From assembly GCF_001061665.1 (NCBI RefSeq), contig NZ_JVSP01000014.1:124001-188000 (forward strand): a stretch of 64,000 nt of DNA, given 5' to 3'. Below the pieces are notes generated by a model, which saw only the letters and a program-made list of their open reading frames with translations, was not told where the DNA came from and did no database searches. This DNA comes from Rothia mucilaginosa. GTDB taxonomy: Bacteria; Actinomycetota; Actinomycetes; Actinomycetales; Micrococcaceae. Shown one piece after another: positions 24,785-32,843 of the stretch (positions are counted from its first letter, which is position 1; every line of letters starts with the position of its first letter). The position numbers and the translations under genes were made by a program.

Positions 24785-25477
24785 CTAGCGCAGCTTATTG
24801 CTGTTAGGCGCCGATGCGAGAGCCTGAGCTATCGGGGTGGGCCCGCCAATAAACGGGAGCGCCTTCCCAACCGTGGACGGGTCCTCAAGAACCGCCGCCA
24901 GCACCTGGGCAACGGTGGCCCGCGGAGTATTAGATTCGGCGCCGGGCGTGTGGGCGGGCTCAATCCCCAGAGTAATGCCGCCTGCCTCCTCAAGGGTGAG
25001 CGTCCCCGGCCCCAGAATCGTGTAATCCAGCCCCGAGCCGCGCAGGTGCTCATCGGCGATCGTCTTCGACTCGGCGTAGGCGTAAAAACTGTCATCAGGG
25101 TCGATGCCGTGCCCGGAACCCGCGCCCAGGTACGATACCATCACGTACCGTTTAATACCGGCCAGCCGCGCCGCATCCATCGACCGGATCGCAGCGTCAC
25201 GGTCAATCGCATAGGTGCGTTCGGGGCCACCTACACCGCCCGCACCCGCGGACCACACCAGCACTTCTGTATGTAAATCCTTGAAGAGCTTCGCCATCTC
25301 CTCGGTGCTCAACGCGGTAATGTCAGCGACCACAGGGTTCGCCCCGCGCGTGACAATATCCTCTGACTGCTCCGGCCTGCGAATAAGCGCATTGACCGCA
25401 TGCCCGCGCTCCACCAGCAGCGGCTCGGCCAGAAGAGCAACCTTGCCGTGCCCGCCAATGATCGTAACGTTAGCCAT
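24785..25477 (-). CDS. NAD(P)-binding (atypical SDR, YhfK-like) protein, paralogue 2
   Basis: This 230-residue protein is a close paralogue of the one at 20771: MANVTIIGGHGKVALLAEP, LVWSAGAGGVGGPERTYAI, SMDAARLAGIKRYVMVSYLG and DYTILGPGTLTLEEAGG occur in the same order. It should bind NAD(P); its substrate is unknown. The ATG at 25477 follows ACAGGAGGAT; a longer frame to 25537 would add 20 unlikely residues. The downstream acylphosphatase copy is truncated, so only this gene of the duplicated block is intact. Confidence 0.86.
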   Translation of the reverse strand: MANVTIIGGHGKVALLAEPLLVERGHAVNALIRRPEQSEDIVTRGANPVVADITALSTEEMAKLFKDLHTEVLVWSAGAGGVGGPERTYAIDRDAAIRSMDAARLAGIKRYVMVSYLGAGSGHGIDPDDSFYAYAESKTIADEHLRGSGLDYTILGPGTLTLEEAGGITLGIEPAHTPGAESNTPRATVAQVLAAVLEDPSTVGKALPFIGGPTPIAQALASAPNSNKLR

Positions 25478-25689
25478 CGTATCCTCCTGTATGTTGAAAA
25501 ATACTTGTATATCCAGAATAGGCTTGCTGTGCCGCAACGTCTATGGTTTTTCTTATGCTTCCCGAGAACGACAGATACCCGCATTCCCTGTGCTGATGCG
25601 CTCAAACAGCACCGCATGATGAGAATTCTCGTGCGGGGCTCAAGACGGCGTTATGATGAAGTGCTAGGTTTTTATTGCCCGGCGGCACC

Positions 25690-25745
25690 GATGACGTGAA
25701 CGACAAGCCGAACTACCTGAGCGTCATGAACTATTGCTACCAGCT
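25690..25745 (+). pseudogene. Fragment B of a secreted metalloprotease gene
   Basis: The reading DDVNDKPNYLSVMNYCY aligns with DEINYKPNYLSVMNYQY (residues about 224-240, the Met-turn region) of the intact protease at 27047. It is on the same strand and in the same order as fragment A, 2.1 kb downstream. The rest of the 403-bp gap between 25478 and 25880 holds only a promoter region and a terminator. Confidence 0.75.
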
Positions 25746-25822
25746 GAGGGTCTGGTTCCCGCGAAGGACTAGCCTCTAGCAGCTACCGGCGGTGCCCGAT
25801 AGTCCAAGCCTTAAACACGGCG

Positions 25823-25860
25823 AGGGGCCCGGCATCCAATATGGATGCCGGGCCCCTTTC
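25823..25860 (-). terminator. Terminator of the Tat-exported protein gene
   Basis: AGGGGCCCGGCATCC pairs with GGATGCCGGGCCCCT around a short AT loop, just past the minus-strand stop at 25881. Confidence 0.8.
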
Positions 25861-25880
25861 TGCCTACTGTGGCGGCCGCG

Positions 25881-26753
25881 CTATCGGGTAATGGTTGCGG
25901 AGGCGCTTGCACCCGCCAGATCCCGGTAGGTGTACTCGCCGTCATCGGTCAGCTGCATCGCAACGGTGCCGCTGGTGAGCTGAACGGTCGTGGTCAGGGT
26001 GTAGCTGGAGGTCACCTCGGTGAAGTACACCGGAACCTGCGAGGCCAGCACCTGTGCGTAGCGCACGGGGCCGTTGGCGGTCGCGGTCAGGAAGTCCGAG
26101 GTGCGGATATCCAGCACGCCGGTCCAGGTGTTGCCCTCGATGACCGGCTCGTAGAACTTCGCCGCGTAGGCCACGCCGTTGAAGGCGCTCACTGCCGGGT
26201 TATTGGTCTTGGCGCCGCCCTCGCTCTTGGCCAGCGCGGCCACCTCGGCGTCGTTGTCGGTGTCCCACAGCAGCGGCGCGGTGACGTCTTCGGCGGTGGG
26301 GAAAGTGAACTCGAAGGTCACCTGCAGGTGCGCCGAGCCGTACAGGTAGGTGCTGCCCTGGAACTCGCCCTTGGAATTGATGGGGGCGGAAATCCACAGG
26401 CCGGCACCGCCGTACAGGCCCGCACCGACGCTACCGCCGGGGGTGAAGGTGCCGCCGCCTGCGCTCTTCGGGCTCGTGGAGGTTGCGGTCACGTTGGGCA
26501 CCTGCACGGTGTAGGAGTCCAGACCGTAGCGGGTGTCGAAATCGTTGGAGGGGTTGGAGTTGAAGGCCTGGGTGAAGACACCGAACTGCAGGGTCGGGGT
26601 CTCCGGCACGTCGGTGGAGGCCGCGTAGGCGGGTACGGTTGCGGCGGTTGCGACGACCGGCGCGCTCCAGAGAGCACCCTTGACGAGGGAGCGGCGGTTT
26701 ACGCCGCGCTTGCCGGAAGCGGGGGTGCTGTGACTGGTCTGCTGTTGAGACAT
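25881..26753 (-). CDS. Tat-exported secreted protein of unknown function
   Basis: The protein has 290 residues with a twin-arginine signal: NRRSLVKGALWSAPVVATAATVPAYA at about 19-44, with an AxA cleavage site (AYAAS). The mature protein has no cysteines that I see and is rich in Thr, Ser, Gly and beta-type stretches (QVTFEFTFPTAEDVTAPLLWDTD, YTLTTTVQLTSGTVAMQL), suggesting a beta-sandwich. The RRSLVKGALWSAPVV signal type recurs in actinobacterial surface proteins. It ends SASATITR, a tail also found in the fragment at 24526. It is divergent from the metalloprotease gene at 27047 with a 293-bp shared promoter region, so the two may be co-regulated. Confidence 0.8.
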   Translation of the reverse strand: MSQQQTSHSTPASGKRGVNRRSLVKGALWSAPVVATAATVPAYAASTDVPETPTLQFGVFTQAFNSNPSNDFDTRYGLDSYTVQVPNVTATSTSPKSAGGGTFTPGGSVGAGLYGGAGLWISAPINSKGEFQGSTYLYGSAHLQVTFEFTFPTAEDVTAPLLWDTDNDAEVAALAKSEGGAKTNNPAVSAFNGVAYAAKFYEPVIEGNTWTGVLDIRTSDFLTATANGPVRYAQVLASQVPVYFTEVTSSYTLTTTVQLTSGTVAMQLTDDGEYTYRDLAGASASATITR

Positions 26754-27046
26754 GTAATTATTCTTTCTTCCACGGGTGAATACGGTGATGCACGTGATAC
26801 GAATTACTGATACTGTAGTGTAATTCAGCTCAACTTCAAAATTGTCTCAACTTTAAAGCAGGTTTTCTGCAATCTTCGGCTAAAGCTCACGAAGTGATGC
26901 GGCGGTAGCTCACGAGGCGCCCCGCCGGCCTGCAAACGACTCGCTACCCGCACGGGTGCGAACACCGAAGAACGAACACTGCCGTCCATCCCGCGTGCCC
27001 GTCACGGGTATCGCATCCTCACACCATCACATCAAAGGACAGATTC

Positions 27047-28135
27047 ATGGCCTCTCTGAAGCGCGCACGTATCGCGTTTGCCTCCCTGGCGGTCCTCTGC
27101 CTGGGCGCGGTCGCCGCCCCGGCAGCCAACGCCTACAACCCCGACATCGACGGTGACGGCATCCCCAACACCTGGGAGATGAAGGGTTACGACGCCGATG
27201 GCGACGGCAAGATCGACGTCGACTTCCCCGCACTGGGCGCCGATCCCAACCACAAGGACATCTTCGTCGAGATGGACTACATGCCCGGCCTGCTCCCCAG
27301 CGAAGAGGAGCTGGACCGCATCACCAAGATTTACGCCGACCTGCCCATGCGCAACCCCGACGGCACCACCGGCGTGAACATTCACCTGGACGCCGGTAGC
27401 GCCCGCAGCGCCAAGTACAACCTCGGCGGCGGCAACGAAATCACCCACCAGGAGCTCGACAGCGAGTTCAACGCCCTCAACAGGATTAAGGCCTCCGAAG
27501 GTAAGTTCAACCCCGCCCGCGAAGGCACCTTCCACTACGTCATCTGGGGCGACTACTACGACAACAGCACCTCCTCCGGCATCGCTATTTTCGGTGGCCG
27601 TAACCTCATGGTGACCGTGGGCCCGCACTTCTGGGGTAAGGCAACCAGCGATATCCGCGTGGCGGTGTTCGTACACGAGCTCGGCCACAACCTGGCGCTG
27701 AGCCACGGCGGCTGGGATGAAATCAACTACAAGCCCAACTACCTGAGCGTCATGAACTACCAGTACACCCTCACCGGCGTGCCCATGGCCGACGGTAGCC
27801 GCTACTTTGGCTACTCCACCGCCGAGTACCGCATGCTGAACGAGGCGAAGCTCTACGAGGCGCGCGGCTTCGGTCCCCGCGCGGCCGGCTTCCTGTACAA
27901 GGGCAAGCCCGCTGACGGTCCCATCGACTTCAACGGTAACGGAAAGATTGATGCCGAGCCGGTCTCGGTGGACCTGAACGGTGACGGCATGATCTCGAAC
28001 CTGGGCGCGGCGAACGACCTGAAGATGATCCGCTTCCAGGCGACCGAGCACCCCGAGCTCGAGAAGGGCCCCAAGCAGATTGAGCCGAGCGGTATTACCG
28101 CCGAGTACGCTCGTTCCCTGGGCCTGATTAACTAG
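27047..28135 (+). CDS. Secreted zinc metalloprotease with N-terminal calcium-binding loops
   Basis: This 362-residue protein has a Sec signal peptide (residues 1-29, cleavage after ANA). Two DxDGDG-type calcium loops follow (DIDGDGIPNTWE at 33-44 and DADGDGKIDVD at 49-59). The zinc site is HELGHNLALSH (H210, E211, H214, H220) with a Met-turn at about M236 in YLSVMNY. A third DLNGDG loop lies near residue 305. The spacing from HExxH to the third His is metzincin-like but with H at +10 as in related families. It is exported and probably degrades extracellular protein. AAGGA precedes the ATG. Two fragments of a second copy lie at 23413 and 25690. Confidence 0.85.
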   Translation: MASLKRARIAFASLAVLCLGAVAAPAANAYNPDIDGDGIPNTWEMKGYDADGDGKIDVDFPALGADPNHKDIFVEMDYMPGLLPSEEELDRITKIYADLPMRNPDGTTGVNIHLDAGSARSAKYNLGGGNEITHQELDSEFNALNRIKASEGKFNPAREGTFHYVIWGDYYDNSTSSGIAIFGGRNLMVTVGPHFWGKATSDIRVAVFVHELGHNLALSHGGWDEINYKPNYLSVMNYQYTLTGVPMADGSRYFGYSTAEYRMLNEAKLYEARGFGPRAAGFLYKGKPADGPIDFNGNGKIDAEPVSVDLNGDGMISNLGAANDLKMIRFQATEHPELEKGPKQIEPSGITAEYARSLGLIN

Positions 28136-28179
28136 GCGGTCGCCGGGGCGAAAGGCCTCGTCAGTACCGTTAAACAACA

Positions 28180-28222
28180 GGGTGCGGATACCGAATCATC
28201 GTTCGGTATCCGCACCCTTGTT
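28180..28222 (+). terminator. Terminator after the metalloprotease gene
   Basis: GGGTGCGGATACCGAA (28180-28195) pairs perfectly with TTCGGTATCCGCACCC (28202-28217), followed by TTGTT. Confidence 0.88.
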
Positions 28223-28304
28223 ATGTATCGCGACTCCTATGCAGGGGCCGCACCGGGGCTGTGCCGGAGTCTTGTAGGGGCCGTGCCGGCAGGGGGGGGG
28301 GAGG

Positions 28305-30443
28305 CTACGCCGCCTCGCGCTCCTCTTCTCGCTGCACGCGGCCGGTCTCCACCAGCACCTGCGCGATGTGGCCCAGCGCCTCCTCATTCTGCAGCGAGGA
28401 AACATCACCCAGGGAGCGGCCCTGGTACAGCTCGCCGAGCAGACGGCGGGTAATCTTACCCGAACGGGTCTTCGGGATATCGGCAACTGCCACAACATCC
28501 TTGGGCTTGGCAATCGGACCGATGTGCTCACGCACGTGCGCCGTGAGCGCCGCCTTCAGCTCGTCCTCGGTCAGGGCCTTGCCCTCGTCGGTGAGCGTCA
28601 CGTAAGCGACCGCCTGGTGACCGGTCAGGTCGTCCTCCACAGGGCAGACGCCGGCCTCCACCACAGCCGGGTGGGTGACCAGAGCCGACTCAATCTCAAT
28701 CGTGGACAGGCGGTGACCCGAAATGTTAATCACGTCGTCGATACGGCCGAGGATGTACACGTTGCCTTCCTCGTCTTCCTTCGCGCCGTCACCGGCCAGG
28801 AACCAGCCGCGCTCGCCGTAGTGGCGCCAGTAGGAGTCCAGGAATCGCTGCGGGTTCTTCCACACGGTGCGGGCCATGGAGGGGCCAATCTTATCGACCA
28901 CAATAAAGCCCTGCTTGCCCGGCTCCACCGGGTTGCCGTGCTCATCCACCACGCGGGTGGACACGCCCGGAACGGCGCGGGTAGCGCAACCGGGCAGGGG
29001 AGTGCAGTGCGGGGTGCCCACCGGGTAGGTGCCGGCGGAGGCGAAAGCCGGGTCGTGCGGGCGCGGGGAGCACACGGTCGAACCGGTCTCGGACTGCCAC
29101 CAGGTGTCGATGAAGGATGCGGTGCCGCCACCCACGTGCTTGCGCAGCCAGCGCCACGCCTCCGGGTTGATGGACTCACCCACCGAACCGAGCAGGCGCA
29201 CGGTCGAGAAGTCGTACTTGCCGGGCTCGGGGCCGTCGGGGAACGCGCCCATGAGGGAACGAATCAGGGTGGGGGCGGTGTAGTAGTTGGTCACGCCGTA
29301 ACGTTCGATGACCTCGAAGTGGCGACCGTAGTGCGGGGTGTTCGGGGTACCCTCGTAAATCACCTCGGATACGCCGTTAACCAGCGGGCCGTAGATTTCG
29401 TAGGTGTGCGCGGTCACCCAAGCGAGGTCGGCGGTGCACCAGTGAACGGTGGACTCCACCTTCTCGGGGTCGTTGACGGCCGACAGCTCGTCGGGGCGCA
29501 GCACGCCGTTCTCATCCACGTAATCCGGCAGCAGATCGTAGAGCAAAGCGTGGGTGTACGCGGTCTGCACCAGGTAGCCGCCCATCGTGTGCACCAGGCC
29601 CTTGGGCTTGCCGGTTGTGCCGGAGGTGTAGATGATGAACAGCGGATCCTCTGCGTCGTGCAGCTCGTAGGCGTGGGTGTCGGGCTGGTCGTCCACCAGG
29701 TCGTGGTACCAGACGTCGCGGCCCTCGGTCCAGGGAACCTCAGCGTGCGCTACGGGGTCGGAGGCGCTGGTGCGGTCCACCACGATGACGTGCTCGATGT
29801 TGTTCTCGCCCGAGCAGGCCTCGTCGGCGTTCACCTTCACGGGAACAACCTTGCCGCGGCGGTTCTGGCCGTCGGTGGTGACGAGCACCTTCGCACCGGT
29901 GTCCTCAACACGGAATTTCAGTGCCTCGGCGGAGAAACCGCCGAACACGAGGGAGTGGATCGCGCCAATACGCGCGCAGGCCAGGGTAAAAATAATGGTT
30001 TCGGGAATGACGGGCAGGTAGATGACCACGCGGTCACCCTTGCGCACGCCCAGGGACAGCAGACCGTTGGCGGCCTTCGCGATGCGGCGCTGCAGCTCGG
30101 CGTAGGTGATGGCCTCGCGGTCGCCGGGCTCACCCTCGAAGTAGAGGGCGACCTTGTCGCCGCGACCCGCCTCCACGTGGCGGTCCACGCAGTTGTAGGC
30201 GACGTTGAGCTTGCCGCCCTCGAACCACTTAATCTCGGGAACAGTGAACTGCTCGATGCCCTCCTCGTCGAAGCCGAGGGACTTCGGCTTCTCGAAGCGG
30301 TGCGCGGTGTGCCAGGGCTCAGCCCAGGTGAGTCGCTGCGCCTGCTTCTCCCAGAACGCGACGCGTGCCTCGTCAGATTCGAGCGCGGGGTTCGGGGTGG
30401 GGTTCAGCGGGTCGGTGAACGAAAAGGGGGTGGGCAGTCCCAT
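28305..30443 (-). CDS. acs: Acetyl-CoA synthetase (AMP-forming)
   Basis: This 712-residue adenylate-forming enzyme converts acetate, ATP and CoA into acetyl-CoA. Motifs in order: PVIPETIIFTLACARIGAIHSLVFGGF, the P-loop YTSGTTGKPKGLVHTMGG, WQSETGS, the hinge GRIDDVINISGHRLSTIE and the C-terminal lysine motif KTRSGKITRRLL, the usual site of regulatory acetylation. ATG 30443 follows GGGAGAG; an alternative upstream start at 30473 would lie inside the riboswitch. A SAM-I riboswitch directly precedes it, unusual for acs. The likely logic is recycling of acetate released by O-acetylhomoserine sulfhydrylation (metY at 5652). Confidence 0.96.
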   Translation of the reverse strand: MGLPTPFSFTDPLNPTPNPALESDEARVAFWEKQAQRLTWAEPWHTAHRFEKPKSLGFDEEGIEQFTVPEIKWFEGGKLNVAYNCVDRHVEAGRGDKVALYFEGEPGDREAITYAELQRRIAKAANGLLSLGVRKGDRVVIYLPVIPETIIFTLACARIGAIHSLVFGGFSAEALKFRVEDTGAKVLVTTDGQNRRGKVVPVKVNADEACSGENNIEHVIVVDRTSASDPVAHAEVPWTEGRDVWYHDLVDDQPDTHAYELHDAEDPLFIIYTSGTTGKPKGLVHTMGGYLVQTAYTHALLYDLLPDYVDENGVLRPDELSAVNDPEKVESTVHWCTADLAWVTAHTYEIYGPLVNGVSEVIYEGTPNTPHYGRHFEVIERYGVTNYYTAPTLIRSLMGAFPDGPEPGKYDFSTVRLLGSVGESINPEAWRWLRKHVGGGTASFIDTWWQSETGSTVCSPRPHDPAFASAGTYPVGTPHCTPLPGCATRAVPGVSTRVVDEHGNPVEPGKQGFIVVDKIGPSMARTVWKNPQRFLDSYWRHYGERGWFLAGDGAKEDEEGNVYILGRIDDVINISGHRLSTIEIESALVTHPAVVEAGVCPVEDDLTGHQAVAYVTLTDEGKALTEDELKAALTAHVREHIGPIAKPKDVVAVADIPKTRSGKITRRLLGELYQGRSLGDVSSLQNEEALGHIAQVLVETGRVQREEEREAA

Positions 30444-30450
30444 ATCTCTC

Positions 30451-30562
30451 CCATCGGTAGCTGGCATTAGCACCCTTGCTCGCGCTGCCTACTCGTGTGT
30501 GCAGATGCGCGAGGGGGTTGCTGCGACGTCATGGAGCCAGGTCTCTCGGTCGCTCTGGATGG
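30451..30562 (-). promoter_or_regulatory. SAM-I (S-box) riboswitch upstream of acs
   Basis: On the minus strand the order is CCATC (P1 5'), AGAG, GAGAGACCTGGCTC, CATGACG, GCAGCAACC, a variable P3 arm, GGGTGCTAATGCC, AGC and GATGG (P1 3'). These are the conserved S-box blocks (AGAG, GAUGA kink-turn, GCAACC, GGUGCUAAUUCC). P1 3' GATGG runs into the Shine-Dalgarno GGGAGAG, so SAM binding should hide the ribosome site. Confidence 0.87.
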
Positions 30563-30638
30563 TTTGCCTTCTTAGTAAAGCGCGCCGCGGGGCCCGATGC
30601 AAAGGTTCCCGTCATAAAAGGCACACTGTGTAGCGCTT

Positions 30639-30650
30639 CGTAATATAACG
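30639..30650. promoter_or_regulatory. CGTAATATAACG motif upstream of the acs riboswitch
   Basis: This is a 9 of 12 match to the CGAAATATTTCG palindrome found at the sulfonate operon and before a cystathionine synthase gene. It lies about 75 bp upstream of the riboswitch 5' end. Confidence 0.3.
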
Positions 30651-30662
30651 ACACATTAAGAA

Positions 30663-30701
30663 CCCCGCCCCGCGCTCACTACTGTGGGGCGCGGGGCGGG
30701 G
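30663..30701 (-). terminator. GC-rich terminator of the sulfonate ABC operon
   Basis: CCCCGCCCCGCGC (30663-30675) pairs with GCGCGGGGCGGGG (30689-30701). On the minus strand it is followed by TTCTTAA. Confidence 0.75.
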
Positions 30702-30835
30702 CACATCATCATCATTCAGTAGGCGACAGGTTTCCCCGCCGACTTCTTTTTCCGGCGCGTCACGATGACTGACGCGCGGACATCTCTCCTGAAAACTCAG
30801 CGCGTGCTGAGCGTTGTGTTTAGCTGCCGGTGGCG

Positions 30836-31663
30836 CTAGTTACTGGGGTACTTTGCCTTGACCCAGCGCTCAAACAGGCCGACGAGGGCGTCCGTAATCT
30901 TGCCCAGGATGGCCAACGCCACGATGGCGAGCAGCAGGCGGTCGGTGCGGCCGTTGTTCTGTGAGTCGGTCAGCAGGTAACCCAGGCCCATGGAGGCGCC
31001 CAGCAGCTCGGCGGCGACCAGGAACAGCCACGCCTGAGCGAGCGCGAGGCGCAGACCCGAGATGACGGCGGGCAGAACCGCGGGAAGCTGAACCGTGGTG
31101 AACAGGCGCAGGCCCTTCAGGCCGAAGGCGCGGGCCATCTCCACGAGCTTGGGGTCCACGTGGGCGAGGGCTGCGGAAACCGTGGTGTACACGGGGAAGA
31201 ACGCGCCGATGGCCACGAGGGTCACCTTCGAGTTCTCGCCGATGCCAATCCACAGCAGAAGCAGCGGGACCCACGCGAGCGAGGGGACCGCGCGCAGAGC
31301 GCCGATAGTCGGGGCGACGAACACGCGCACCGGGGCCGACAGGCCAATCAGCGATCCCAGCACCAGTCCGAGTACCGCGCCGATGCCGAAGCCAATCAGC
31401 ACGCGCTGGGTCGAAATCGCGACGTGCTTGGCCAGCTCACCGCGCTGCGCCAGCTCGATACCGGCGCCCACCACACGGTCGGGGGAGGGCAGCTGGACCT
31501 GCGTGAACACGCCGTTGGTGCTCAGAATATACCAGAGCGCAATGAGCGCCAGGGGCAGGATCAGGCCCAGGTACTGCTTGCCGGCGAAGGGGTTCGAGGG
31601 AAGCTTCGGCGTCGGGAGCTTGGCCGCGCTCTCCTGCGCGGGGGCAATGGTTGCGGCGCTCAT
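30836..31663 (-). CDS. Sulfonate/taurine-type ABC transporter permease (SsuC-like)
   Basis: This 275-residue membrane protein has a polar N-terminus of about 28 residues and six hydrophobic segments. The EAA loop is EMARAFGLKGLRLFTTVQLPAVLPAVISGLRLALAQAWLFLVAAEL, characteristic of the SsuC/TauC/NrtB family. It should pass aliphatic sulfonates, or a related organosulfur compound, into the cell. Its ATG overlaps the stop of the binding-protein gene (TAATG), so expression is coupled. It is the last gene of an operon led by a SAM-I riboswitch, which supports a sulfur rather than nitrate substrate. Confidence 0.92.
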   Translation of the reverse strand: MSAATIAPAQESAAKLPTPKLPSNPFAGKQYLGLILPLALIALWYILSTNGVFTQVQLPSPDRVVGAGIELAQRGELAKHVAISTQRVLIGFGIGAVLGLVLGSLIGLSAPVRVFVAPTIGALRAVPSLAWVPLLLLWIGIGENSKVTLVAIGAFFPVYTTVSAALAHVDPKLVEMARAFGLKGLRLFTTVQLPAVLPAVISGLRLALAQAWLFLVAAELLGASMGLGYLLTDSQNNGRTDRLLLAIVALAILGKITDALVGLFERWVKAKYPSN

Positions 31664-32724
31664 TACTTCTCCACCGCCTTGGCAATCTTCTCGACTGCGG
31701 CGCTGTCAGCCTTCTTCGCGAACTGGTCGTCCACGATGCTGTTCAGGGCCTTGTCCACGTCGGACTGGGAGGGGACGTCGCCGGACTCGACCAGAATCGG
31801 GCCAACGCCCTTGAGTACCTCAACCTGCTTGGCGCCCGGAACCGGGTCGATGTCCAGGTGGGTGCGGTCCATGACGACCTGGGCGGTCTCGTGCTTAATG
31901 CCGGACTCTTCCTCCACGATCTTCACGGCCTCTTCGGGGTTCTTCTTGGCCCAGGCGCGAGCGTACTCGTACACGTCCACGATGACCTGCGCGGCGGTCG
32001 GGTTGGACTGAATGAACTTCTCGGTGGCGTTCAGGAAGCCGTAGGTGTTGAAGTCCAGGTTGCGGTAGAAGAGCACGTCGCCGCTCTCCACCTCGGCGGC
32101 AGCCATAATCGGGTCCAGACCGCTCCACGCGTTGACCTGGCCGTTGTCCAGGGCGGTGCGGCCGTCGGCGTGCTGCAGGTTCTGAATGTTCACGTCGGAG
32201 GCGGAAACGCCGGCCTGCTTGAGGGCCTGCAGGAGCAGGAAGTAGGGGTCGGTACCCTTGGTGACGGCCACGCTCTTACCCTTCAGATCGGTGACCTTGG
32301 TGATGCCCGAGTCCTTGCGGGTGACGAGCGCCGACCACTCGGGCTGCGAGTAGAGGCTGATGACCTTGATGGGGGAGCCGTTCGCGCGGGCCAGCAGCGC
32401 CGCCGAGCCCGCGGTGGAGCCGACGTCGATGTTGCCGCTGCGCAGCGCCTCGTTGGCCTTGTTCGAGCCGGCCGACTTGACCCACTCAACCTTCTTGCCC
32501 TCGGCGGACAGGGCGGTCTCGAGCCAGCCCTTCTTGTGGATAATCAGCGAGAGCGGGTTGTAGGTGGCGTAGTCAATGGTCACGGTGTCCTTGCCGCCGC
32601 CGGCCGCACCGGAGGCGTTGGAGGAGCCGGAACCCTCACCGGCGCAACCGCTGAGCAGGGTTGCGAAGGCGGCGGCTGCGGCCAGGGACTTGAGGGCGGT
32701 ACGGCGAGACGGGGAGAAAGTCAT
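31663..32724 (-). CDS. Sulfonate-type ABC transporter substrate-binding lipoprotein (SsuA-like)
   Basis: The protein has 353 residues, with a Tat-like SRRTALKSLAAAAAFATLLSGC signal (split here by a lipobox LLSGC, Cys about 27). The mature part has TVTIDYATYNPLSLIIHKKGWLE, a switch region SAGSNKANEALRSGNIDVGSTAGSAALLARANG, and VAVTKGTDPYFLLLQALKQAGV, the usual SsuA/NMT1-like blocks for sulfonate binding. It captures the substrate outside the membrane. It follows the ATPase gene by 119 bp, which contain a weak inverted repeat, and overlaps the permease gene by one base. Confidence 0.92.
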   Translation of the reverse strand: MTFSPSRRTALKSLAAAAAFATLLSGCAGEGSGSSNASGAAGGGKDTVTIDYATYNPLSLIIHKKGWLETALSAEGKKVEWVKSAGSNKANEALRSGNIDVGSTAGSAALLARANGSPIKVISLYSQPEWSALVTRKDSGITKVTDLKGKSVAVTKGTDPYFLLLQALKQAGVSASDVNIQNLQHADGRTALDNGQVNAWSGLDPIMAAAEVESGDVLFYRNLDFNTYGFLNATEKFIQSNPTAAQVIVDVYEYARAWAKKNPEEAVKIVEEESGIKHETAQVVMDRTHLDIDPVPGAKQVEVLKGVGPILVESGDVPSQSDVDKALNSIVDDQFAKKADSAAVEKIAKAVEK

Positions 32725-32782
32725 GATGGTTCTTTTCGCTTCTGAAGATGATGATGTGATGAGATGGGGAGCGCGGCCCGCA

Positions 32783-32808
32783 GGGTATAGCTAATTGGCT
32801 ATATACCC
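32783..32808 (-). promoter_or_regulatory. Imperfect inverted repeat between the ATPase and binding-protein genes
   Basis: GGGTATAGC (32783-32791) and GCTATATACCC (32798-32808) pair with a small bulge. It may dampen or stabilise the mRNA between the two genes; it has no T run. Confidence 0.35.
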
Positions 32809-32843
32809 TAGACAGCGCAAATACCGAGAGAGCTTGGGAAGGC

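Noticed and set aside
28292..28301. Run of ten G just after the acs stop codon
   Set aside because: It lies outside the reading frame, so phase variation of acs is not expected. It may be only a sequencing-sensitive tract.
30451..30473. Alternative acs start at 30473
   Set aside because: It would place the first codons within conserved riboswitch sequence; ATG 30443 has its own ribosome site.
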